From Formosa sp030427735 (GTDB lineage: Bacteria; Bacteroidota; Bacteroidia; Flavobacteriales; Flavobacteriaceae): 64,000 bases of DNA. A program made the translations under genes and the position numbers. How positions within the stretch are numbered: the stretch's first letter is position 1; each line of letters begins with the position of its first letter. The notes under the pieces are model-generated. The model ran no database searches. It saw only the letters and a program-made list of their open reading frames with translations, and was not told the DNA's origin. Of the stretch, positions 44,913-52,951 are shown one piece after another. The stretch lies in contig NZ_CP195158.1 of assembly GCF_051200825.1 (NCBI RefSeq), positions 2,046,001-2,110,000 on the forward strand, written 5' to 3'.

Positions 44913-45234
44913 CCAAACCGTCCGATAGGTAAGCTGCGCTGCGATCTCCAAAACAATACAGCCCTTTCAAAAATATACGCATTGAACGCATTTTGACTCT
45001 TCTGATTGGAGTGAAAGTTAGTTATTTTGAGTTTTGTAGAAAGTTTTTTTTGATTGCATAGTAGTACTACGGAAACAAAAAAAAGACAAAAAAAAAGGTT
45101 CATAACAACATTTTTTTAGCCAATTGAGGAAAGTCAAGATGAGTTTATTAAATAAACTGCGCATTGTATATCTGTTTAAGATAATTTCTGTAATTTAATC
45201 ACTAACAAAGTCAAATGTTTTTAGTTATTATTTT
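44913..45234. other. Intergenic region (322 bp)
   Basis: AT-rich with two oligo-A/oligo-T runs near 45045-45100. A minus-strand ORF of 64 codons covers most of the left part but has low-complexity composition and no neighbours in phase. No convincing regulatory site. Confidence 0.35.
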
Positions 45235-46824
45235 ATGATATTATCAACACTTTTTAAACGACCTCTTTTTTATTGTATTCTTTTCGTTTTACAAATTACT
45301 ACCAGTCAGGCACAAGTAAGTACCAGCGATATCGATGCTATCGTTACCCGTGCCATGGATAGTTTTGCTGTTGCAGGGGCTGCTATAGCTGTAGTGAAAG
45401 ACGGAAAAATTATTCACGAAAAAGGTTACGGCCTTACCAACATTACAGGCAAAACACCTGTAAACCAACACACCAATTTTGGAATTGCATCGAATACCAA
45501 AGCCTTTACTACTACAGCCTTGGCATTATTGGTCGAAGACGGCAAATTGTCTTGGACGGATAAAGTGATTCAGTACATTCCAGAATTTACCATGTACAAC
45601 GACTATGTTAAAAACAACTTTACTATTCAAGATTTACTTACCCATCGTAGCGGACTCGGTTTAGGGGTTGGAGACCTGATGTTCTTTCCTGATGGCTCCG
45701 ATTTTACGGTAGCCGATATCATTAATAGTTTTCAGTATTTCAAACCCGTTTCGGCATTTCGTACGCAATGGGATTACGACAACCTCCTGTATATTGTTGC
45801 CGGCGAAGTTATAGCTCGTGTAAGTGGCATGCCCTACGAAACCTTTATCGCCTCCCGAATCTTCAAACCGCTGGATATGAACAACTCGTATACCAATCTA
45901 GCCGATATACCCGCCAAGAGCAACACCGCAAAACCACATTTAAATAACGGAAAAACCATAAGCCTTACCCAACCCGAAATCTGGGATCCTAAAAAAATTA
46001 ATGGTGCTGCTGGCAGTATTTACTCCAATGTGCACGATTTATCGCAATGGATGTTAGTGCATCTTAATCATGGGGCATATGGAAACCATTTAAATCAGCA
46101 GTTGTTTAGCACATCCAGTCAAGACGATATGTGGACCATAAACACCACTAAAAAAGCCAATACAAATCCGCGTTACAACTCTCATTTTGCTGGTTATGGC
46201 TTGGGCTGGGAATTAACCGATGTAAAAGGAAATATGATGGTGTCGCACACGGGCGGACTCATGGGAATGCTTTCTAAAACCGTATTAATTCCAGATCAGA
46301 ATTTAGGAATAGTAGTACTTACCAATACGTATCTTGATGGAGCTGGCCTGTTTATGGCAGTTACACAAACCTTAATAGATCGTTATTTAGAATTAGATGA
46401 TTTTGATTGGACTGCCACTTATGCTCAGGCTTTAAAAGCCAAATCGAATGAAGCCGAAACTGTGGTTAACAACATCATGAAAACGACTGAAACAGCCGAT
46501 AAAAGTAAAGTTAATTTTAACGATTACACTGGACAATACCAAGACCCTTGGTTTGGAACCATAGAAATTTATACCGATAACGACAAACTCTGGTTCAAAT
46601 CGTTGCGCTCGCCAAAATTGAAAGGCGAAATGCTATACTATAAAGCCAACACGTTTGTATGCACCTGGTCTGATGCAAGCTTAGTAGATGCCGATGCCTT
46701 TGTAATGTTCGGGTTGAATGAAGAAGGCATCGCACAAAAGATACACATGAAGGGTATTTCGCCAGCCATAGATTTTAGTTACGATTTTCAAGATTTAAAC
46801 TTTACACGCATATCATCTCATTAA
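45235..46824 (+). CDS. Secreted serine hydrolase, class C beta-lactamase / PBP4* type with C-terminal domain
   Basis: 529 residues. Signal peptide of about 26 residues (cleavage near SQAQ-VS). The serine beta-lactamase fold (about 30-390) has the active-site SNTK (S-x-x-K, about 86-89), YDN (Y-x-N, about 181-183) and HTGG (about 338-341). A C-terminal domain (about 410-525, starting NFDYTGQYQDPWFGTIEI) resembles DUF3471. Such proteins are usually esterases or D-amino-acid peptidases rather than true beta-lactamases. The universal stress gene lies 12 bp downstream. Confidence 0.88.
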   Translation: MILSTLFKRPLFYCILFVLQITTSQAQVSTSDIDAIVTRAMDSFAVAGAAIAVVKDGKIIHEKGYGLTNITGKTPVNQHTNFGIASNTKAFTTTALALLVEDGKLSWTDKVIQYIPEFTMYNDYVKNNFTIQDLLTHRSGLGLGVGDLMFFPDGSDFTVADIINSFQYFKPVSAFRTQWDYDNLLYIVAGEVIARVSGMPYETFIASRIFKPLDMNNSYTNLADIPAKSNTAKPHLNNGKTISLTQPEIWDPKKINGAAGSIYSNVHDLSQWMLVHLNHGAYGNHLNQQLFSTSSQDDMWTINTTKKANTNPRYNSHFAGYGLGWELTDVKGNMMVSHTGGLMGMLSKTVLIPDQNLGIVVLTNTYLDGAGLFMAVTQTLIDRYLELDDFDWTATYAQALKAKSNEAETVVNNIMKTTETADKSKVNFNDYTGQYQDPWFGTIEIYTDNDKLWFKSLRSPKLKGEMLYYKANTFVCTWSDASLVDADAFVMFGLNEEGIAQKIHMKGISPAIDFSYDFQDLNFTRISSH

Positions 46825-46836
46825 AAACCAAAAACA

Positions 46837-47271
46837 ATGAAAAACATACTAGTTACCGTAAACTTTACTAAAAACGACCAACGTCTTTTAGATCAAGGCC
46901 ATCAACTTGCTAAAGCCTTCCAAGCTAAAGTCTGGATCATGCACATCGCAGCTCCCAATCCCGATTTTGTGGGGTACGAAGTCGGTCCGCAATACATCAG
47001 AAACAGCAGAGCATCCGAATTACAACAAGAACACAAACAGCTGCAAACCTACGCCGATACTTTAAAGGCTAAAGATGTAGCCACAGAAGGCTTACTCGTA
47101 CAAGGCGCTACTGTAGAAATGATACTTGAAGAATCTAAAAAACTGCATATCGATATGATTATAGCAGGACATCAAGATCACGATTTTATATATAAAGCCA
47201 TTATGGGCAGTGTGTCCTCTCAGCTCATTAAGCAATCTCAAATTCCAGTACTCATCGTGCCTTTAGATTAA
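46837..47271 (+). CDS. Universal stress protein (UspA family)
   Basis: 144 residues, one Usp domain. It begins MKNILVTVNFTKNDQRLLDQ and ends with the ATP-binding loop pattern GHQDHDFIYKAIMGSVSSQL (about 115-134), with IPVLIVPL at the C-terminus, as in other UspA proteins. It likely binds ATP in the cytoplasm. It shares an operon with the upstream serine hydrolase (12-bp gap). Confidence 0.92.
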   Translation: MKNILVTVNFTKNDQRLLDQGHQLAKAFQAKVWIMHIAAPNPDFVGYEVGPQYIRNSRASELQQEHKQLQTYADTLKAKDVATEGLLVQGATVEMILEESKKLHIDMIIAGHQDHDFIYKAIMGSVSSQLIKQSQIPVLIVPLD

Positions 47272-47318
47272 AAGCGTTGGGTTTCGTGTAGAAATCTTAT
47301 TCTTGAAAAAGTACACGC

Positions 47319-48257
47319 CTAAGTATTTGATTTTGTTTGTAACGATGCTAAAATGCCTACTGCTAAGGCTAAAGCTATAAACCCTAGAGATAACCATTCA
47401 GGAAATTTATAATGATGCACCAACAACAGTTTTACCCCTACAAAACTTAATATAGCAACCAGACTGTATTTTAAATAATGAAAACGGTTTAACATATTTG
47501 CTAAAAAAAAGTACATCGATCGTAAGCCTAAAATGGCAAAGATATTGGAGCTAAACACCAAAAACGGATCGGAAGTTATAGCCAATATGGCAGGCACACT
47601 ATCTAAAGCAAATAATATATCGGTAAACTCTATAACCACTAAAGCTATAAATAAAGGCGTTGCAGCTTTTACATGCCTTAGTTTAACAAAAAACTTCTCC
47701 CCTTGCATCTGGTTGGTTATAGGCAACACTTTTCGTAACTGCCGATACACAAACGAATGCTTCGGATCAAAAGGCTCGTCTTTTGCAAACAGCATTTTAA
47801 AGGCTGTAAATAATAAAAACGCACCAAAAATATAGGTCGTAAAACTAAACTTTTTAATAAGGACAACCCCAAACAAAATCATGAGTGCCCTAAAAATTAT
47901 AGCTCCCAATATCCCCCAAAACAATACGCGATGCTGATACTGCTGCGGAATACTAAATGCACTAAAAATAACGGCAATTACAAAAATATTATCGATACTT
48001 AAAGACAATTCTATCAAATACCCCGTAATATATTTTATGGAGGCCTCTACGGGTGTTAACTGATCGACATTAGCAATCAACTCCCCAGAATACAACCAAT
48101 AAATAACACCTGAAAACAAAATGGATAACCCCACCCAGACAGCCGTCCAAACCGCAGCTTCCTTAACACTAATAACATGGGCATGCCTATTAAACACACC
48201 TAAATCTAGAGCTAAAAACAAGAGCACACAAAGGATAAATACCGTCCAAACCAACAT
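47319..48257 (-). CDS. TerC/Alx-family integral membrane protein
   Basis: 312 residues with about nine transmembrane helices. TerC features: FLALDLGVFNRHAHVISVKEA (about 15-35), the conserved IELSLSIDNIFVIAVIFSAF (about 82-101) with acidic residues in the membrane, and the mirror motif IEFTDILFALDSVPAILAIT (about 208-227). Alx/TerC members are linked to manganese efflux and tellurite resistance. No yybP-ykoY-type riboswitch was recognised upstream. Single gene. Confidence 0.9.
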   Translation of the reverse strand: MLVWTVFILCVLLFLALDLGVFNRHAHVISVKEAAVWTAVWVGLSILFSGVIYWLYSGELIANVDQLTPVEASIKYITGYLIELSLSIDNIFVIAVIFSAFSIPQQYQHRVLFWGILGAIIFRALMILFGVVLIKKFSFTTYIFGAFLLFTAFKMLFAKDEPFDPKHSFVYRQLRKVLPITNQMQGEKFFVKLRHVKAATPLFIALVVIEFTDILFALDSVPAILAITSDPFLVFSSNIFAILGLRSMYFFLANMLNRFHYLKYSLVAILSFVGVKLLLVHHYKFPEWLSLGFIALALAVGILASLQTKSNT

Positions 48258-48646
48258 AATGTATAGTGTTTAAATATACTCGTGAATGTAAGCTATTAAA
48301 TGTTATAAAAATAACACCAAAGCAATAAAATATAACGCGAAATGAATTGATGAATATAACTCTAGAGCTATTGTTTCTGGGGCTTGGGTTTTAGGTGTTA
48401 GTTCGAAACTTGATTAATCACAAAACTGATTTACGCTTTAAGATTTTTGAATTACGATACTCTAAACACTATCGACTACAGACTAAAAACTAAACCGCTT
48501 CACAGCCAACTAACAACAGACAACCGATAACCGATAACGATTTTTGAATTACGATTTACGATTCTCTAAACACTAACGACTATCGACTCACCATTCACTA
48601 TTTTTAAACTGACAACTGACAACTGACAACTGATAACTGCCAACCA
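48258..48646. repeat. Intergenic region with degenerate 7-bp tandem repeats
   Basis: From about 48440 to 48660 the sequence consists of loosely related heptamers, such as GACAACT x3, GATAACT, GCCAACC, ATCAACC x2 at 48611-48659, and GACAACC, GATAACC, GATAACG near 48519-48539. A 17-bp word GATTTTTGAATTACGAT occurs twice exactly (48442-48458 and 48539-48555). The run overlaps the 3' end of the glycosyltransferase gene. Left of 48440 there is only AT-rich sequence. Confidence 0.75.
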
Positions 48647-49669
48647 TCAACCATCAACCAACACCTGCTGCCATTGGTTTTTTACTACTTCCCAATCAAA
48701 ATGGGAAACCTTCTCTCTAGCCGCTAACACCATAGCCATAGTCTGTTCTGGATGTGCTTTTAAATGCAATAGCGCCGAAACGAAAGCCTCGGTATTTTTA
48801 GGTGGTACAAGCACACCATCTACCCCATCAGCTATTAAATACGGAAGCCCTCCCACATTCGTCGATACGATAGGCAAGCCCAGCGCCATGCCTTCGATAA
48901 CACTCACTGGCATATTATCGAAGTTTGTAGTGTTTATAAAAACATTATAGTCCTTGGCAAGCGTGATCCATTCGGTTTTGCTTAGCTTTCCAGGCGTTTC
49001 CACCTGCACCCCTTTGGCATTCGCATACTGTTTAACTATGGCTAAAGAGCCATCGGTATCTGGCCCTACCATACACAAGTTGGCGGTATATCCTCGGTCT
49101 TGTAAAGCTTTCAACACATCGACAGCCAAGCATGGATTGTAAATTTTACAAAACGAACGCACCCATAATAAACGAATATCCGAAATTGGACGGTAGGTAA
49201 ACGGATAATTAACTAAATTTAAGGCATTGGGTATAAATGCTACCTTAGAGTAACCATGTTTAGAAAAAGCTTCTTGAAGATATAAGGAAGGTGATACTAA
49301 AGTTTTAGCATGTTTAAATAAAAGTCCCGATAATTTAGGGTACTTCTCTAATCGCATTGGTAAATTACCACCATTCAAACTCAAAACATAAGGCAATTTA
49401 ATAAGTCGACATAACTGACTCACTAACAAAGCATAATAAAAATTACTAGTACTATAAGTGTCAATAATCACATGACTTACCACACGCTTATATTTTACAC
49501 ATGAATAAAGCATGTCTAGCAACCTAAGCACCTTGTTATTTTTACTAGAACTGTAATACATAGTAAACCCAGCACTTTCTAATTGTTTACCAATAACCTG
49601 TATAGATGACGGGTTAGTTTTGCTGTTGTACAAATTGTTTCCTATGTATAAAACGTTTTTTTCTAACAT
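48647..49669 (-). CDS. Glycosyltransferase family 4 protein (cell-surface polysaccharide)
   Basis: 340 residues, GT-B fold. N-terminal NVLYIGNNLYNSKTNPSS (donor/acceptor domain), then PYVLSLNGGNLPMRL, LVSPSLYLQEAFSKHGY, and in the C-terminal domain FINTTNFDNMPVSVIEGMAL (E-x7-E type motif, about 246-265) followed by GLPIVSTNVGGLPYLIADGV. Its 5' end overlaps the O-antigen polymerase gene by 56 nt. Its last two codons and stop lie inside the 7-bp repeat, so the C-terminus may have been altered. It probably builds surface polysaccharide. Confidence 0.85.
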   Translation of the reverse strand: MLEKNVLYIGNNLYNSKTNPSSIQVIGKQLESAGFTMYYSSSKNNKVLRLLDMLYSCVKYKRVVSHVIIDTYSTSNFYYALLVSQLCRLIKLPYVLSLNGGNLPMRLEKYPKLSGLLFKHAKTLVSPSLYLQEAFSKHGYSKVAFIPNALNLVNYPFTYRPISDIRLLWVRSFCKIYNPCLAVDVLKALQDRGYTANLCMVGPDTDGSLAIVKQYANAKGVQVETPGKLSKTEWITLAKDYNVFINTTNFDNMPVSVIEGMALGLPIVSTNVGGLPYLIADGVDGVLVPPKNTEAFVSALLHLKAHPEQTMAMVLAAREKVSHFDWEVVKNQWQQVLVDG

Positions 49670-51005
49670 CAGTAATATTTAATAACGCTAAAGCATAAAA
49701 CAAAGCTGGAGCAGCAATACGCATAGCCGAATGATTAATGGTAGCAAACCAAAAACAATAAAACGCATAAAAATAATAGTTATGCGGATTCGTAGACCTG
49801 TAAGCTAACGGTTTTATCATTAAAATTAATAAAATAACAATGCCAAACATACCGTGTTCCCCAAGTAAACGCCCCACCTCATTATGTGTCGGTAAATGTT
49901 CTCCAGTAGTAATCACTCGAATATTTTTAGTTCTACTAGCGCCAATACCTAGCAATGGGTCTTGTAAAAACCCATCCATTTCTTCCATAAATAACTCACC
50001 TCTCCCAGTAGTTACATCGCCTTTCTCACGTCCTAGCGCATCCTCATTAGCATAACGTTTATCTAATAAACCGCCTGTTTGCATAGAACCAATAATCCAA
50101 GTGAATGCTATCGCAAACAAAAAGATGACAGTAGAACCTATAATCTGATTTTTAACTTTATAATTCGATTTTAGAAATAAAATACCCAAAAATGCCAATA
50201 CAACTATTATAGCGGCAAATACGCCCCCGCGACTAAACGTGATGATAGCCCTAAATGTGATAGCTGCAAAAATCAAAATATTAAGCACTTTCAATAAAAA
50301 AGTAGGAGATTGCAAATAAATACGTACTACTATAGCAAACATGCCCATCCCTAAAGCCGTAGACACCTGGTTCGGACCAAAACCTCCCGAAGTCGCAGGA
50401 TTAGAAGCTGTATTACTAATAGTTTCTTTAATAGACGGATTATATAAATACAAATACACCGTCATTGATAATATTGGTAATAACAAATACAATAAAATGG
50501 TTAATAGCTCTTGGTGACTAATTTTCCGATCATAACAAAATAGCGCGGCAATACCTAAACACACAGGACCACTCAATACAAAAGTCACATTGGTTCTAAA
50601 ATTAGCATCAAAACTCAAGGTCGACGACGCCACAAGAATAGCAGGAACTAGTAAAATTAAATAGAAGAAATACGGATAGGCTTTTCCGGATATCCCTTTG
50701 TAAAAGATGCCCATGAGCATAAACAGTAACACAAAATATTTACCCGTTTCATAAAAAAAGTAACCTTTTGTCATTCTCAAAAATACCTCCCCACCCACAA
50801 TATAAGCACAACCTAATAATACATACATTGTTTTTTTACTATCCGGACTTACTATAATATGCCATAAAAAGTAAAACAAGACTACTACAAAATATAACAT
50901 ACTTAAAGGCCTGTGCAAATAAATTAGAAAGCCTATAAGCACATGTAATAACAACAATGGAATATAATTATCTGTTCTATTATCTCGAGGTAGCAAACGT
51001 CTCAT
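49614..51005 (-). CDS. O-antigen ligase / polymerase-type membrane protein
   Basis: 463 residues with about ten to eleven hydrophobic helices. The region around MDGFLQDPLLGIGASRTKNI (about 345-364), with THNEVGRLLGEHGMFGIVIL just after, is the large periplasmic loop typical of Wzy/WaaL-like (Wzy_C) proteins. It could polymerise repeat units or ligate them to lipid A. The gene sits between two GT4 genes, overlapping one by 56 nt and the other by 4 nt, a clear operon. Confidence 0.82.
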   Translation of the reverse strand: MRRLLPRDNRTDNYIPLLLLHVLIGFLIYLHRPLSMLYFVVVLFYFLWHIIVSPDSKKTMYVLLGCAYIVGGEVFLRMTKGYFFYETGKYFVLLFMLMGIFYKGISGKAYPYFFYLILLVPAILVASSTLSFDANFRTNVTFVLSGPVCLGIAALFCYDRKISHQELLTILLYLLLPILSMTVYLYLYNPSIKETISNTASNPATSGGFGPNQVSTALGMGMFAIVVRIYLQSPTFLLKVLNILIFAAITFRAIITFSRGGVFAAIIVVLAFLGILFLKSNYKVKNQIIGSTVIFLFAIAFTWIIGSMQTGGLLDKRYANEDALGREKGDVTTGRGELFMEEMDGFLQDPLLGIGASRTKNIRVITTGEHLPTHNEVGRLLGEHGMFGIVILLILMIKPLAYRSTNPHNYYFYAFYCFWFATINHSAMRIAAPALFYALALLNITDVRKKRFIHRKQFVQQQN

Positions 51006-52135
51006 ACTGTATCTAAAATTGCCTCCTTAATATGCGCATTATAATACGCAAAAGTAAACTGTTGTACCAATTGCAGGCCATGTTGCTTTAAATTATTATA
51101 CTCTGAAGCTTTTAAATTCATAAAACACTGAATATTCGATTGAATATTAGGAATGTCTACTGTATCCATAACAAAACCATGAACACCAGATGAAATATAA
51201 TGCCCTATCGCCGAAACATTCGACACGATAGGCACACATCCAAAAGCCATGGCTTCTGCTAAAACTTTAGGAAACCCTTCAGACGCGGTTGTTGGCATTA
51301 AAAAGCCATGACAAACTTTATAAATTTCAAAAACAGCATCCCGTGCTAAAAAACCATGAAAGATAAACGATAAATCCGAATTTTTGGCCATTTGTTCAAA
51401 CGCCATACGCTCTGCCCCATCGCCTACCAAATGCACCGTACCTATACGTGACTTTAAAGTCGCATCCATTCCCGATAAAGCCTCTATAATACGCCCAACA
51501 CCTTTAGGCGATTCCAAACGTCCAACATAACAAAAGTTTATAACACCATCTAAATGTTTTAAAGCAGCTACCGCCTTACCTATCTCTATATCAACATCTT
51601 CTAAACATGGATTTTCAAACGACAAGCAGTGTTTGGGTTGCTGTGGCCAACGGCCGTTAATCGTTACTGGCCGTGATTGTAATTGTAATAACTTACGTTG
51701 TATACGATAGCCTAAAGGCGGCTGTTCCTGATTCCAATTTCCCGCATATTTATACCAGCCTTTTGTGTTCGAAAAATACGTGAGATACGGAATTAAATAC
51801 ACCCCTATACCCGTTGGTGTTCGCAATTGAAAATAATCTGCTGTTTTAAGTTGCTCGGAAACCACACGAATAACTCGTAATACCGCTTGTATTACCTGCC
51901 ATTTCGCTTGAATACCAACTCCTCCAACTGCTGGTAAGCCTACAAATGAAATAGCTGTATCTGTATACGGCAATGCACTCGGTGGCGCCTCGCCATGATG
52001 CAACATAGCAACATGTACAATCTCATCAAAAACCGCAGTCAAATGATTAATTTCATTAACCGTTGGCCCCCAACCCACTATGGTTCCATCAGCTGTTTTA
52101 TAATGTTCGGTATGCGAAATAATAACGAGTTTCAC
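51002..52135 (-). CDS. Glycosyltransferase family 4 protein (GTG start)
   Basis: 377 residues, GTG at 52135 gives MKLVIISHTEHYK, a normal GT4 start. The C-terminal domain has INFCYVGRLESPKGVGRIIEA (about 210-230), VHLVGDGAERM, FIFHGFLARDAVFEIYKVCHGF and LMPTTASEGFPKVLAEAMAFG (E-x7-E, about 286-306). It is the first gene of the three-gene polysaccharide operon. Donor and acceptor sugars cannot be predicted. Confidence 0.87.
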   Translation of the reverse strand: MKLVIISHTEHYKTADGTIVGWGPTVNEINHLTAVFDEIVHVAMLHHGEAPPSALPYTDTAISFVGLPAVGGVGIQAKWQVIQAVLRVIRVVSEQLKTADYFQLRTPTGIGVYLIPYLTYFSNTKGWYKYAGNWNQEQPPLGYRIQRKLLQLQSRPVTINGRWPQQPKHCLSFENPCLEDVDIEIGKAVAALKHLDGVINFCYVGRLESPKGVGRIIEALSGMDATLKSRIGTVHLVGDGAERMAFEQMAKNSDLSFIFHGFLARDAVFEIYKVCHGFLMPTTASEGFPKVLAEAMAFGCVPIVSNVSAIGHYISSGVHGFVMDTVDIPNIQSNIQCFMNLKASEYNNLKQHGLQLVQQFTFAYYNAHIKEAILDTV

Positions 52136-52951
52136 TCAGTGCTTCTTTGTTATTGGTTGATAGTTACTGATTTTTGATTGTTAGTTCAAGCTTGTCATTC
52201 ATTTTAAAAATCATCAAATCAACACATTTTCAAATTATTACATTGTCACATTAAATAATTACTACATTGATAATTAGTTAATGGCTAAATTAAAATTTAA
52301 TTTTGAATAATGACTTACTGTGTACTAAATCTGCTAACCACTAAGTAATCATACTTCAATTCGTTTGTCATCCAGATAGAGATACGACTAAAGCACCTTT
52401 TTTAGTTGGTAGTATACATCAAGCATTCAAACTCACAGCAAACTTCCTAATCTTAAAAGGTTCATAATCCAGCTTCTCGCTATCTATATTCTTTTCTCTA
52501 TGTTCTATGTTCTCTACCAAAAACCAACAACCAATTTATGATTTTAGATTTTAGACTTTTGAATTACAATTTCTCCGAACTAAAAACTACAACTAACAGT
52601 AGTATCACCGATCCACTACTCACTATTAACCATTTTTCGATTTGGGAATTACTATGTTCTATGGCTTTACAAAACACCAACCTAACTAAAATTAATTGAG
52701 CAAGCTGTTTATGTTTATTACAATCTAAAAATAGATTTTAGTCTGCATTCGAAAAAACTCAATGAAGTTCATCGAAATCACAATATAAAATATAAATTCT
52801 ATAAAAAAATAATGTAAGTTTAACTAAATAAACTATCAAACAAAGCCTTGTTAAAATGAATTTTTACACTGCAAACAACTAAAAAATGGTTTGATCTCAT
52901 CAAAGAATTAAACAAAAAACCAACCAATTTCAAGACAATAATAATTAAATT
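52136..52951. other. Long AT-rich intergenic region (816 bp) with repeat debris
   Basis: Between the polysaccharide operon and the type IX cargo gene. Contains ACTAAAAACTACAACTAAC-like heptamers and a TTTTGAATTACAAT word (about 52557-52570) related to the repeats at 48440-48660. No ORF, tRNA or terminator was seen. Both flanking genes diverge from it. Confidence 0.5.

Noticed and set aside
44909..45103. Minus-strand ORF of 64 codons
   Set aside because: Low-complexity Phe/Leu start followed by random sequence, no homology pattern recognised, overlaps the SDR stop.
48258..48440. Manganese riboswitch (yybP-ykoY) upstream of the TerC-family gene
   Set aside because: No conserved GCUUUG-type loop or stem pattern of that class could be found.
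48440..48660. CRISPR-like array
   Set aside because: Repeat units are 7 bp, contiguous and degenerate, with no spacers and no cas genes.
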